Of a stretch of 64,000 nucleotides of DNA, positions 52,398 to 64,000 are shown in pieces (positions within the stretch are counted from its first letter, which is position 1; each line of letters starts with the position of its first letter). This DNA comes from Trema orientale. Its lineage: Eukaryota > Streptophyta > Magnoliopsida > Rosales > Cannabaceae. Both the position numbers and the translations under genes were made by a program. Where the stretch lies: the NCBI GenBank assembly GCA_002914845.1, contig JXTC01000005.1, positions 248,001 to 312,000 of the forward strand, written 5' to 3'. The notes under the pieces are model-generated. The model saw nothing but the letters and a program-made list of their open reading frames with translations, did no database searches and was not told where the DNA came from.

Positions 52398-55300
52398 ACA
52401 AAAGGAGCTTCTCTGAGAAGGTTTTTGGAGAAAACTTTTAGAGAGAGAAAGTAATGACTTGGTTAGCAGTATTTTTTTGGGGGGGTTTTGGAACCAATAA
52501 TACGTCATTACTAAGTTTTCTTGACCATTTTGTCCTCTTCCTTCTTCAAAGTCTTGGGTGTTTTTATGTCGAAAGTCTTGGTTATACCTTAAAGATTGAT
52601 TTTGATACATTAATAGTTTTTTTGAGGGGTGACATATTAATACTTTTGTGAAGAGTACATTTGTCATTTTGTATGAATCTCATAGATTGTTAAATTAGAA
52701 GGTTTTGTTATATTAAAATAAAACATATGATTTTAGGGTCGGCTAGTATTTTCAAAAGGTGAGTTTTTTTTTTTCAAACAAAATTTAGCAAAATACAAAG
52801 TTTTTATAATAATTTTCAGATTCATTTATTAAGGAGGGCGGGGGGGTGGTTTTGGGAAGAAAATTTATACTCAAGTCTCTTTACATTAAAAAAATATGAT
52901 TACCACTAGACTATTACCACTAGACTATGCATGTCACGACTAATTATTAAGCTTTTTACTTAAGAGAATCAATTTTGTATTTTTGAAAAAATAATAAAAC
53001 AAAAGAACAAACAAATAACACATATTAAGTAATTGAGTTGATGAAGGAAATTACGAGTGTGATTAAGTAAAGGCGTTTTTAGTCTTTGGACAAGTTTGGA
53101 AGGTGGAGTTTCTCTATTGAGTGTAGCTTTCTTGTCATTTTGCAAACTTATTTGACTCTTCTCTTCCTCACCAAAATGGCATAAATCAATATGTAAGCTG
53201 AAGTGAGTAAATAGCAAAATGGCAAATGGCGTAACAAATAAGTACATGAAAAGTTCTTAAGTATCAACAATCAAAACTTCATCCCAAATCGAGGACAATC
53301 CTCTAAAAAGGACCCCAAAAGAAATTCCTTTTAAAAAGGCAACTAGCAATTAATGCCACACGCGCCTTCACGCGTTTTTGGATCGGGTGCTCCGAGTGCT
53401 ACTAAAACTTAACGTGCATCATGGGTTTCATCATCCTTGACTTTCGAGTTCTGAGTTTTAAGTGTCTAATTGACTAAAACCCTTCTTGACGAGGTTTATT
53501 GGAATAAACGTATTGCTAATTAAAAATGGGTTTTTGTAGTAAGCATTGTGGTATTTTTATTTTTTCTTTTGGCTGGAGTAAGCATTGTAGTATTGTAGTA
53601 TCTTTATTTGATGGTAAATGAAGCTAATAGTTTTTAGTTTTTGGTCAATGATCTTTGATTGGTCCGTTGAGTTTTAATTACGTTTATGCGTATCCACTTG
53701 AGGTTATGGTGGAATTTCATTGGAGGCCAAAGGTGCTGCCTATTGATTGATTGGCTAGTTCTTCTGGTTTAGAGAATATGGAATCGATGGTTCAGATAAG
53801 CCTCAAGAGTGTCTAAGATTTTAATGGACGGTAGAGATCTAGAGGGGAACAAAGATTTGTGTCTAGCAGCATAGAGTAGTATTTCAAAAATGGATAAAGG
53901 TGAAAGTTGGGCTGTCGGTGGATATAGATAAGGCTTTGGAGCCGAGTTAATTTTAAGGTCCATTTTTTTGGCTTTTATGGGGCTTGTTTGGGATTTGGTA
54001 GTATTGCAATCAATCATATACCCTTGACATTCAAATTTTGAATTTGGGTGAATTACGACCTCCTACCCACACAAAAAATAACCAAAAAAAAAAAAAAATC
54101 ATGGCCTACAATAGAAAATTAGAAATATATATCATGAGAAATAAATCATATTTTGATATTGTCCCAGCCATAAAAAAAAAAATCATATCTCGATATTTAA
54201 AAAAAAAGGTACTTTGTTGGTTTGGCCAGCTGACAATAATATGACAAAGTATTGGAAAACCTTCTATTGCAGGTAAAAAAGAAAATAAATGAGAATAAGA
54301 AAGCTTCAAATTGGTTTGGGTTTTTAAAACCTAGGTGCCTACGTAGATTTAGATTTAAGCAGTTTTCTAACTTCAAAAGTTTGTGATCAAAGAAATGAAC
54401 CAGTCATTATCCTTGATGACAAATCAAGTCAGCTATAGATAGAATGAGTAATGATTGTGATTTTAGGCTTCTTAGCATTTAGGGAAATGCAATGAGTGCT
54501 CATGGTTCTAACATTAATTTTGTATTTTATCTATTTATTGCTAGATATGTTATTGCTTGGCAATTAGCACTACTTTTCATAAAAATTGATCTAATGCTGG
54601 GTATAATTAGATGGTTTTATTTTTTTTTTTATTTTTTTTAAAAGAGTCTAAAATAAATAGAGCAAATGTTTTTGTGATCCAATAACTACTACTCTGAGTA
54701 CATAAAATTAAGGAACTAACCTTATAAACAACTTCAGAAACTTGTGAAGTTGAAGATTATTATTGACTTTTCATCAATAAAAAAAGTGCTAGATTTCATC
54801 TAAACTAAATAGACCTGCAAAAAATCACAAATCTCCCAAAAGAAGTTGCTAGCTGATCCACAAGGCAGAAACTCGTTTTGGATCAAACAGTTGGGCCTGT
54901 TCAAACTGAGCTCAAAAGATTAAGTTGGACTGAAATTGTTTGACAAGTTGTCTGCTGTCTAGGCTTGCTGAGTCAATAAGCATGATTGTCTTTTTTGAAA
55001 AGCCCATTGAATTTGAAAGTGGGCATTGTCTTTCGTTTTTTATTTGTTCCTTTTTTTTTTTTTCAGCCAAAAAAACTACATACAATCCGAGTTGAACACA
55101 TCACATACACAGCAAGCAATCCCTGCTGCCACTTTGACTCTCCCATATATTGACCAAGATTTTCTGCAGCCATTCATAAAATGTCTAAGGCGTACCAATG
55201 TTACAGCTGAATCATCTAATCACGACACACGGTGTTTTATTTCTACTGAGAGTACTTATAACAACAAAATGCCTTTAGTAGCAAATTAGCAATGACCTTC

Positions 55301-56404
55301 TAAGGAGCATTAATCGGCTGAAATTTTTAATATACGCACTTAGTGATTAATCATCAAAGATAATTGGTAATTGTAGGACACATTTACTGTTGTAAAATAA
55401 TAAGCAATATATAAGGTTGAATATAAATAAACGTTTATAATAAACTTTAAAATAAAAATTAAAGTTGCCAAAACTTTGTTCCAACAAAACATGCTATGAA
55501 ATTGGATTAGTCCATGGATAAAGAAATCCTGCAAAAACAGTAACAACGTTAACGGTCGAGGCTTGTGTTCGCACAGTTTCCTTAAAATTGATTCGTCCCC
55601 TCCACCATAGTGCTTGAGGACTATAATAATATTAGTCTCTTAAGATGCAATGACGATGAGCAGTAAAGGCAAGCACTTAACTTCTGCTCAGGTAAATTGG
55701 AATGCTCTAAACTCTATCATACTTAAAACTCTAGTTATAAACTTTCTAACACTTGAAGAGCTAAAGCTAGAAACTAAGGATGCAAGAACACAAGAAGAAC
55801 CAGAGAGAGGGTGCTAGAAAGAATAAAAGGAGAATTCGAATTTTTGGTGTGTGGAATGAGAAGGAGGAACTCTCCTTTTATAGTCACTGAAATGGGAGGT
55901 TACACCTATGCTCTTAATAGACATAATGTTCATAAAGCCAAGCATAGAAAAAAAAAAAAGAATATAACAAAAGGTTGGGCTTATAATGGTCCAAATTTCA
56001 GCCCGACATTCGTGTTTGCAGGCATGGAGACACACGAGCCTGTGCAAATCAGGCCCAAACCTGATGATTAATTTGCACCCCTATATGCATGCCTGATAGA
56101 GCATCTATAGTAATCAAGCTTACCGCATGAAGTTTTTTATTTTAAAATTACAATGAATCCTCAATAACTCATTATCCATATTAATAACATATCATTCGAA
56201 TACTAGAAGGCAATTGTAAGCATAAACTCAGAGAATATCGTGATAGAGGTGGAGAGTAATTTTCCATCATATTCCTTGAATTCTCGCCCGAGATGGATCT
56301 GAATTTTCACTGATACTGCATTTATTAATGGCAGAGGAGCTACATGAGCTGTGGTTTAGAATGAGGCAAATCAAATACTCAATCTATCGACTATTTGCTT
56401 CTCA
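52398..56404. other. Gene-poor interval
   Basis: No gene recognised. Contains A-runs, a repeated ATTACCACTAGACTAT word (about 52900-52926) and scattered short open frames. The open frame at 55026-55289 looks more protein-like in its second half (LPYIDQDFLQPFIKCL) but I could not assign it. Confidence 0.5.
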
Positions 56405-56699
56405 GCAGATTCTCCATTCGAGGCAAAATTGCGGGTTTTGAATTTGGGTGTAGAGTCATGTCCTCTACTTAACTCATCGGATATAGAAATTTACTCTGAT
56501 TGTCTTACATGTGTTAATGCCACCTCTGGCCTCTTGCCCCCAAATTGGAGACTTTTGCATCTGTGTCTTTCTATTAAGTCTTTATTTGTTAACTCCGGTA
56601 TCAAGATATTATAGATTTCTAGAACAAAAAACAAGTCTGCTCATGTTCTAGCATCTTGGGCTTTACAGTGGAACAAGACTGGTTCTATTAGTTTATGAG
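56405..56699 (+). pseudogene. RNase H-like (LINE/RVT_3-type) fragment with one internal stop
   Basis: One frame reads ADSPFEAKLRVLNLGVES, then IEIYSDCLTCVNATSG, then LLHLCLSIKSLF, an in-frame TAG at 56612, then ISRTKNKSAHVLASWALQW before a TGA at about 56697. This is the pattern of the plant non-LTR retrotransposon RNase H domain: an early acidic residue, the D in the YSD region, and the terminal AH.LA..AL motif. No reverse transcriptase was found next to it. It is a relic. Confidence 0.65.
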
Positions 56700-59455
56700 A
56701 GGCTGCCCCCTTTGTGGAAACCACTTTAATTTTTGATCGTTAATAAAATTTTATTTCCAAAGCAAAATAAAAGCTTACCGCCATCTCAAAATATGAGCCT
56801 ATATATGCTATTAAGATCAAGCTTCTCCTACCAATATAGGACTTATGCATTTTCTTTCATTTTTCCAATTCCAATAGTACACTTTTGAACAACAATTTTT
56901 CATTCATTTGTGTACCATTTTGAATGTGTGAGTATACGAAATCGATGTTCTCGCGGAAGAAAATAAAAATTCACCATAACTTTTCACCAATAAGATGTGG
57001 GTCCCACTCAATCTCTAGCTGCAAAATAGTTCATAAAAATGAGAGCTATAACGTGTTTAGACTTTACAATGCACTTGAGCTTCCAAACTCAATAACTTAA
57101 CCCATTTTCTAACATTTACTTGATTATAGTTGTAGTTAGAATTACTTGGAGGATAAATGAACAAGAGCACAAGATATTAGAAAGAGAATCATAATTTATG
57201 TTAAGTTAATTGTATACTTCACTTTTATGAATTGGAATAAGAATTATTAAGAATTCCATTAATGTAATGCTTATTTAAAAAGAATAGTAATGTAATGTGT
57301 TGAAGTTAATCACTAAACTGCCTTTATCTGTAAATATATAATGATAATGTGTTTTTTATTCGGACAAAATAATCTATAAGAATTTGATAGTACAAGAAAT
57401 GATAATTGAGTCATCACGGTTAATTATTAGATTCTTTGGGGGCTGTTTAGTATTGGGAATTATCGGGCATGAGAATGAGAACCTTTCAGATTCACATATT
57501 TGTTATGAGTTTGCGTTCTTTGACCCACAGGAATGTAAAATTCTAAGAATTGAGTTAGCCATGATTTGGGTAATATAAAATCCATCCAAATAGGTGGTTT
57601 TTACATTAACCCCTATCTGAATCCGTGTACCTTACAATAAAAGCACAATCTTTTAACTCTATTTTTTTTTTCCAAATTTCTATTTCATGCGCAAACACAG
57701 TTTTTTAATATTCCAAGGAAACTTGAAAAAAAAAATTCAATGCACAACCAAATACTGTTGAATTTTATGTTTCTAAACAATCATATCACATTTTAGAATG
57801 CAAATAATTTCTCATTCCAAAATTTTAGTAAACATTAGTATTCAGCTATGAAATGAAAACTAAAATAATAATAGCAATTGTAATAGACTATTGAAATTGG
57901 AAAATGAATAACAATGTATTAATAAAATATAATGGAATGCAAATATATATATATATTACATGGACAAAAAAATTTTTACTTTCAGATGTTTTGGAAAAAA
58001 AAATTGAGTATTTTAAAATTTGATCAATTAGGATAGAACGGTTAATCTTTATGTGTGGAGAGAAATTCCATCATTTAATGGAATTATGACTCTATTAATT
58101 AGAATAGTGATTCTTTTGCCAAAATTTTAACCAAAACATAGAATGTTCCATTCCAAAGTTAAAACTTTGAACCGAACATGCTTAATATTGAAATGAAAAC
58201 CACACAACTATTTCTCATATTTGAGGTGAAATAAACATTCTATTATTGTTTTCATGCATGTAGAGTCTGGAGAAAAATGAAGTGAGCATCCAACTGTGTT
58301 GAAACTCATGGATGGTCCTATACACTCGTTACTCGATCGTATATATGTGGAGTGTTCAGTATTTGATATATACAAATTTATATGAGTTTGTTTTAATTTG
58401 AACACCTTCGTGCAGTCAAAATATAGTAGTTAGGGTTCTCCTACATATTATTGCAGCGAAAGTGAAATATGAGATATATGCCACCTTCGTTGCTGATTAC
58501 ATAGTACTCTTTTTTCAAGACTAATTAAGCTACGGAATTTTAGGCTACTGATCATTTAGCTACATGAATTGACGTTTTCTTAGGTGGTGTTTGTTTGATC
58601 ATGTCATGGAATTGGAATGGAATACATAAATATGAAAGGAATTACAACCTATATATGTATAGAATAAACAAATGTTCAACTCTAATCAAATCAATGTTTG
58701 GATGAAAGTTACTTTGTTTTGGCTGAGTAATTTTGGAAAGGAACGAATTATTAATACATATTTATTTCGACAAAAAATGTCTCTCTCTAACTTTAATATA
58801 GCTTTCAATATAATTATAAAATGCAAATTTACTTGTAATGCATTGCTATTTCTTGAGGTATAGTCAAGGAATGTTGATCTATTCATGATCATACGAGTTC
58901 TTAAAATGCTGAATTAAGGAATGGCCATTTCACTGAACCAATAATATCGTTACCTCAGTTTTGTCTAAAATGATAGTATTAATTGGTCCAAATTTTTTTG
59001 TACAAATATACACATTTTAAACAAAATTCGGTTGTAATTTAAATCAATTAATTTTACTGAATTCAATAGTAATGTAGTTTGTCTTATTTCGAACCACGTA
59101 AGCCACAATTTAGGTTATAAATCGATTATAAAAAAAAAGGAAAAAATGTCAAGATGTTCAGATATAGCATATTCCAACTTAATCATGCAATTGGTTTGGG
59201 TTTTTCTATATGCTCATATAAATAGTTGTAATTTCCAGGACTTGCTATAGACTAGCAACCCCATAAACCCTAATAACTTCATCTAGAAAACTAGTGGCCG
59301 TTCTCGTAAATAGAGCTGCTAGAACAAAAACACAATAATAAATTATTAATTAGTAGACATTTGACAAACTTCGGCGGATGAGACAATAATTAATATATGT
59401 ATTTATACACATATATAACCATATAATATATACAAATATATAACCATATAATATA
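56700..59455. other. AT-rich interval with decayed TIR-element pieces
   Basis: No gene. A possible PIF/Harbinger-like piece starts at about 57437 (GGGGGCTGTTTAGTATTGGG). Candidate ends lie near 57830 (reversed ATGTTTACTAAAATTTTGG) or 58185 (reversed GCATGTTCGGTTCAAAG). A related start (GGTGGTGTTTGTTTGATC) lies at 58582. None could be paired convincingly. Confidence 0.35.
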
Positions 59456-59608
59456 GGGCATGGATGTAGTCCGCTCACGGGACCAGTCCCGTTCATATTT
59501 TGACCAACACAGGTCATGTTTTGGCCAACACAAATTGGTCAAAATATAACATGTGTTGGCCAAAATATGTACGGGACTGGTCCTCTCGAGGGGACTACAT
59601 CCGTGGCC
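59456..59608. mobile_element. Palindromic MITE, 153 bp, in TA-rich flanks
   Basis: The left arm (GGGCATGGATGTAGTCC, then GGGACCAGTCCCGT, then CATATTTTGACCAACACA) and the reversed right arm (GGCCACGGATGTAGTCC, then AGGACCAGTCCCGT, then CATATTTTGGCCAACACA) fold almost end to end. It is flanked by ATAATATA and TATAATATATATA. Non-coding. Confidence 0.85.
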
Positions 59609-61185
59609 TATAATATATATATATAGACATATATATACTGACACATGATTGCCAGCTAAACTGCTCATGCAGGCCATGTGCAACCTATCACTTCAGCAGA
59701 CAAAATTTGCAAAGCTTCACTCTATGAGCCAACTTTCTGTGACTTAAGGAAGCTCTTCTTCATATATATATATATATATAGCTTTTTCCCTTTTGCCCAT
59801 ACAGTGAATTAAAAAACCAAAAAGAAAAAAAGAAAAGAAGAGAAAAAAGATTATACATATAAAAAAAAGAGTTGCCATTTATTGCCAACCCTTATTTAAG
59901 ACCTGTACAATATGTATAACAATGCATCAGTCTCCTTATCTATATGGGTCTTAAAAAGCGATGCTAGATATAATGTTTGATGAATTAATTAGATGTAAAG
60001 ATGTAAATAGTTAAAACTAATAATTGAAGATCATTACAATACAAAATTTGTAACTCCACTAAAAATCTAGAAACATTTAGAATGAAACATGAATTTAGCA
60101 ATAATTAAAGTGTTTTAGCTAGAATTAAAAGGGTCCCCTTTTGATTGGTGTAAAATAAACGATATGCCGGGCCTAGCTACAACCCTTTAATTTTGCAGAT
60201 ACATTAATTTATTCAGGAATGTGCTAGATTGTAAAAGAACAATTTTGTCTTTGGAAAGCACGAACCAATCTAACACACTTCACAAGATCTGCCATTTATA
60301 TATTCAATGCGTACTCAGTAGCAAACACACATATCTCAAAACCATATGCTCACTTTGATGGCTTTCAAGACGCAAGTATGAGTATTTTTAATCATCTTCG
60401 TGATGACAAAGAGTCCAAAGAGTACCATTATATAACAATTAATATATATGTTTCAATTATATAAATCTCTCTCTCTCTCTATATATATATACTTATGTAT
60501 ATATTTATGTGTTACCGACAAGGCAACCTGAGACAATATATACAGTAAGAATACTACTGCCAACGGTTTTATAAGGTTAAAGCTAACCCTCTTTATGTCC
60601 AGCTGCATATAAGATTAAGTAGCAGCTAGAATTGTATATCTTTAATTGCACGTAAGATATTAGGATATATATAGATTCTATCAGTACATGTATAGATTGC
60701 AACCAAACAATATATGCATAAAATATTAGAAATGAAGCAAAATAGCGCATGCAGTTTGAGAGAAATACATTAAATCAGAACATATATTTGAATTGCTAAA
60801 GGAGATAGAGAGCTATATATAATTCAACGCAATTAATAACAATCTGAAAGAAAATCACGAGAAAAATTAGTAAGTGGAGCTGAATTCTAACCAGTTTCCA
60901 TTCACATGAAATTTTGGTGCTTAAATCCATTAATGGTGTAATGTTATAAATGCATTAATTTCTGAGAGAATAAACCAGAAGAAAAGCTGCATATTTAAGA
61001 AACCAAAGTGGTGGTGAACTCCTACATCAAAGAGATTAGCACTAAAACAAACAAGAGAATAAGAGTCAGATATATATATGACGAATTAAATCAAATAGTC
61101 TCCTACCAGCTCCTTGAAGAAAGGCGCATATGCATCAATATGTCATGTACTAAAATAAACTGATGATCATGATATACAATCTTCT
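59609..61185. other. Intergenic region downstream of the heat stress factor
   Basis: AT-rich, with TA and CT microsatellites (59765-59780, 60466-60491). Presumably includes the 3' UTR of the heat stress factor gene near its right end. No gene recognised. Confidence 0.5.
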
Positions 61186-63991
61186 TTACTTGGGGCTAGA
61201 AGCCAAGTAACCAAGCTGCTCAACCAAAACATCTACATCTTCCTCATCTTCTTCTTCATTAATATCCATATTAATCCCTTCTTCCATACTCTCATTCAAC
61301 AAATTTTTCCAGAAGCCTTCATCAATAAGGTCTTTATCGGTACTACTTCCCTGTTCCTCACCAATCTGATCCACCTGTACTGGTACTTCTGCTTCTGTAT
61401 TAATCATCTTTTGACTTACCCCACTCAAACTCTCCATGTCAATGGCAAGTTCATCCAACTCCTCAACATCGAACTCGGACATATTGCTATAATCTTGGGG
61501 TTCCATTTTCACAAAAATCCCGGCTGAAGATGATGATACTCCACTAATTTGGCCTATACCATCAACAATTACATCATGATCATCCACTTGATCATCAACA
61601 TTAACATTATCGCTAGGCTGGCCTTGTTCGATGGGTCGCCGCCTTCTCTTCTTACAAATCGCTTCCTCGAGTTCTTTCCTCCTGTTCTTCTGTTGAACTA
61701 ACTGTTGTACAAAGTTGGGATTCTGCATTGCTCTTGCCAAGAAATTCATCATCTGTTGTTGTTTAAGCTCGGTCCTCTTAAGTCTATCTTCCATTGTTTG
61801 GAGATGAGTTTTAGTATTCTGCTGTTGTTGTCTAAGCTTGACCAGTTCCACCATCAGGACCTGCTTGTCACGCTTTAATCGATCGACTTCGCCATCCAAT
61901 CCAAATCTTCCCACTTCAACACAAGGGTCAAAAGAAGCTTGATGGGATGAAGACTGAGGTGGTTGAACTCCTTTTCTTCTTCTAATATTCCTTAGAAGAT
62001 TCTTTTGTCCTCTTAGAAACCCCTCATTTGCAAACTCCCACCTATCTGGGTCAACTTTTCTAAATCCCTACAAATAATATTGATCATATATATCCAAATT
62101 ACTTCTTCATCATCACGTTCATCCAACAATAATATATAAGTACTATATATACTAATCAAACTCTAAACAGTACATAACATAAAATACATATAAACTCAGT
62201 TATCGAACATATATATCTAAATTTACGGCCAAATTATATAATTTGAATATGTATAATCAGGGGTGGCTCGACTATTAAGGCAATCGTCTTAGGCCTCACT
62301 TCGAGTTAAGGTCTCAAATTACTAATTTCCTTTAAAGATTTCACATATTCGAAAGTTTTTACTCTCTATGTGTAGGCTTAAAAAATATAAATAATATATA
62401 GTGATTTCAATATACTACGAAAATCTTAATCTCAATTCAATAGATCAATGTATTTTTCTAAAATTCATAAATTTTTTTATTTATTGCAAAAAAAAAAAAA
62501 ATTGGTAGGCATCTTGCTTTATTTCCAAAATTGGAATAAATTTTTATTTTTATTTCGTTGTATTTTGTTATAAAGCTTATTTCTTCCAAAATTTTTAAAT
62601 GTCATTAATTTCTTATTTAACGTCTATTCTTTCAGTTGTTAAGTTAATTTTTCTACCAAATTGGCTATTGATATATTTAATAAAGTCAAAATACATTATA
62701 GTTTACATTTTTTATTACTCGGACAATATATCTAAAAAAATTTATCTTCTATCTTCAAAAATAATATTAAATTTTTTTCAAAAAAACTAGTCTAAAAGTT
62801 TCTCATGAGTACAATTTAATTCCAAAATATATATTTTTTTTAAAATTTTGCCTTAGGCCCCAAAATTTATTGAGGCGACCATGTGTATAATTTCACTTTT
62901 CTTTTTCAAGCCATTAATCAAACAAAATGTAAATACAAAAGTAAAACTCTTAAACCAAAATACAAAAAGAAACAGCTAAATATCTCTCACAAAAGGGGGA
63001 ATAATGATTTTTCTTTATAAGATGAGCTAGATGTTTCATGAACATGAATGAACAAACACTGAAAATGTGACATCCAGACAACCTAATATATAAATATACA
63101 TATATATATATTATACACATAAATAACTTTAATCTCGATTTTGAATGCGTACTCGACGAGTTGTCTAAATCAATCTCAAAAAGAAGAAAAAAAAATAGTC
63201 ACATACACAAATATTGAGCTGCCTCGCAAAGCTTGAGGTTGTGCTTTAAATTATAAAGTACCATAGCAATTAACTTTTAAAAGAGTAATATTACATAAAA
63301 TAAATCTCAAACATCTAAAATCTGTGATCAAATTTTAGGCATTTCATGTATTTATTCTTTTTCTCAAGCCATTACGCATCAGATGAACGTCAAAATGTCT
63401 ACATATAAAAAGAACCCATTAATCAAAATCGAAAGAGGAACAGTTATATATTAAATCTCTCATATAATATAAACGAAATGTTTTTCTGTATCATAAGAGC
63501 TAGATGTTTCATGAACATGAATTAAAATAATGTCACATCCAAAAAAAAAAAAAGAAAAACACCACTACTGAAAAGCAGTTTTATTCTCACTCTTGAGTCT
63601 TGAATGACTTGTCTAAATCTCAAAAAAGTAAAAAATTAAAAAAAAATGAAAAACGAAAAAATGATTACTGACTCACATAAGTGTTGAGCTGCCTCACAAA
63701 GCTAGAGAAATTGTTGTGCTTGAAATATCTGGGCAGAAGAGTCATGGCGAAGTTCTGGGGATCCCAAACGACAAAGCTGTTGTTCCCTCTGCTCCATGAA
63801 ACGACGTCGTTGGTCGCCGGGTCTTCCACGATCTCATAAGTCTTGTTCAGAAACGGCGGTGGGCCCGCGTCGTGGAGTGCCTCCATTGGCTGAGGTGCCG
63901 GATCCGCCGCCGCCGCCGCTCCCGCTCCCGCAATGAACTCCTCCTTCACTCGCCTCCCTTGATGACGATTCATACTCATTCTAGCTTGCAT
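61186..63991 (-). CDS. Class A heat stress transcription factor (HsfA2/A6/A7 type)
   Basis: Trimeric DNA-binding activator that recognises nGAAn repeats in heat-responsive promoters. Exons (minus): 63677-63991 and 61186-62067, giving about 398 aa. The intron sits at the position conserved in all plant HSFs, inside the DNA-binding domain (RQLNTY / [10 protein letters not shown]). Domains: DNA-binding domain about 44-137 ([40 protein letters not shown]); a class A coiled-coil oligomerisation region about 160-230; the NLS KKRRRR (244-249); the AHA activation motif [10 protein letters not shown] (356-365) in an acidic region; and the C-terminal export signal LVEQLGYLA (386-394). The start is uncertain: Mets at 63991, 63979 and 63973 are in frame, and the frame stays open to the window edge. 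[16 protein letters not shown] upstream of the domain fits HsfA2/A6/A7. Confidence 0.93.
62258..62883. mobile_element. hAT-type non-autonomous element in the HSF intron, 8-bp target duplication
   Basis: The ends CAGGGGTGGCTC and, reversed, CATGGTCGCCTC are flanked by a perfect 8-bp duplication TGTATAAT (62250-62257 and 62884-62891). An inner pair, CTTAGGCCTC (left) and GGGGCCTAAGGC (reversed right), supports the fold. Length 626 bp with no transposase. It adds to an intron of about 1.6 kb. Confidence 0.82.
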
Positions 63992-64000
63992 ATACAAATC

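Noticed and set aside
52201..52401. Ser/Leu-rich open frames at 52201-52667 on the minus strand
   Set aside because: Produced by the GA/CT microsatellite upstream of dymeclin.
57431..58185. A full-length Harbinger-like element
   Set aside because: The left end is suggestive, but two alternative right ends compete and no target duplication was found; kept only as a note in the interval entry.

Overview
This is nuclear DNA from a flowering plant, most likely a woody eudicot (rosid-like). The base composition is AT-rich, the introns have plant-type GT...AG borders, and the genes are plant families (DMC1, TSJT1/aluminium-induced, p24-beta, type IIB Ca-ATPase, HS1, PCNT115-like aldo-keto reductases, ELIP, dymeclin, class A heat stress factor). 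I could not name the genus from sequence alone. All multi-exon models were assembled by hand from splice borders, reading-frame phase and remembered family sequences.

Layout. 1-9.8 kb is gene-dense: the 3' part of the meiotic recombinase DMC1 (+), with an apparent AT-AC U12-type last intron; a convergent TSJT1-like gene (-); and a p24-beta cargo receptor (-). 10-20 kb is a gene desert of decayed elements. It holds a roughly 3.1-kb unit with possible terminal inverted repeats around a degenerate ~100-bp tandem array, MITEs sitting in (TA)n tracts, and LTR-like remnants. 20.1-23.2 kb is a single-exon ACA12/13-type Ca-ATPase whose reading frame is open but whose M4 helix and P-domain hinge motif are strongly altered. 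25.7-27.4 kb is an internally collapsed Copia element with both LTRs.

27.8-44.2 kb holds HS1 (-), two intact tandem aldo-keto reductase genes (+), an early light-induced protein gene (+), and a third, broken reductase copy fused to a second piece of the ELIP gene. Duplication of a reductase-ELIP block followed by deletion across a TTCGT microhomology would explain the fusion. An LTR-like sequence lies just upstream of the second reductase. The same interval carries several nested MITE families, including Mutator-like ones with a perfect 9-bp target duplication. 45-52 kb is an 18-exon dymeclin gene (-). 52-61 kb is gene-poor, with a LINE-type RNase H relic and further MITEs. 61.2-64 kb is a class A heat stress transcription factor (-), with a hAT-type element in its intron; its N-terminus lies near the window edge.

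The genes are not an operon. The shared theme of the middle block is stress and redox (HS1, reductases, ELIP), and heat response at the right edge, but adjacency here more likely reflects local tandem duplication than a pathway. I saw no CRISPR array, rRNA or convincing tRNA gene.
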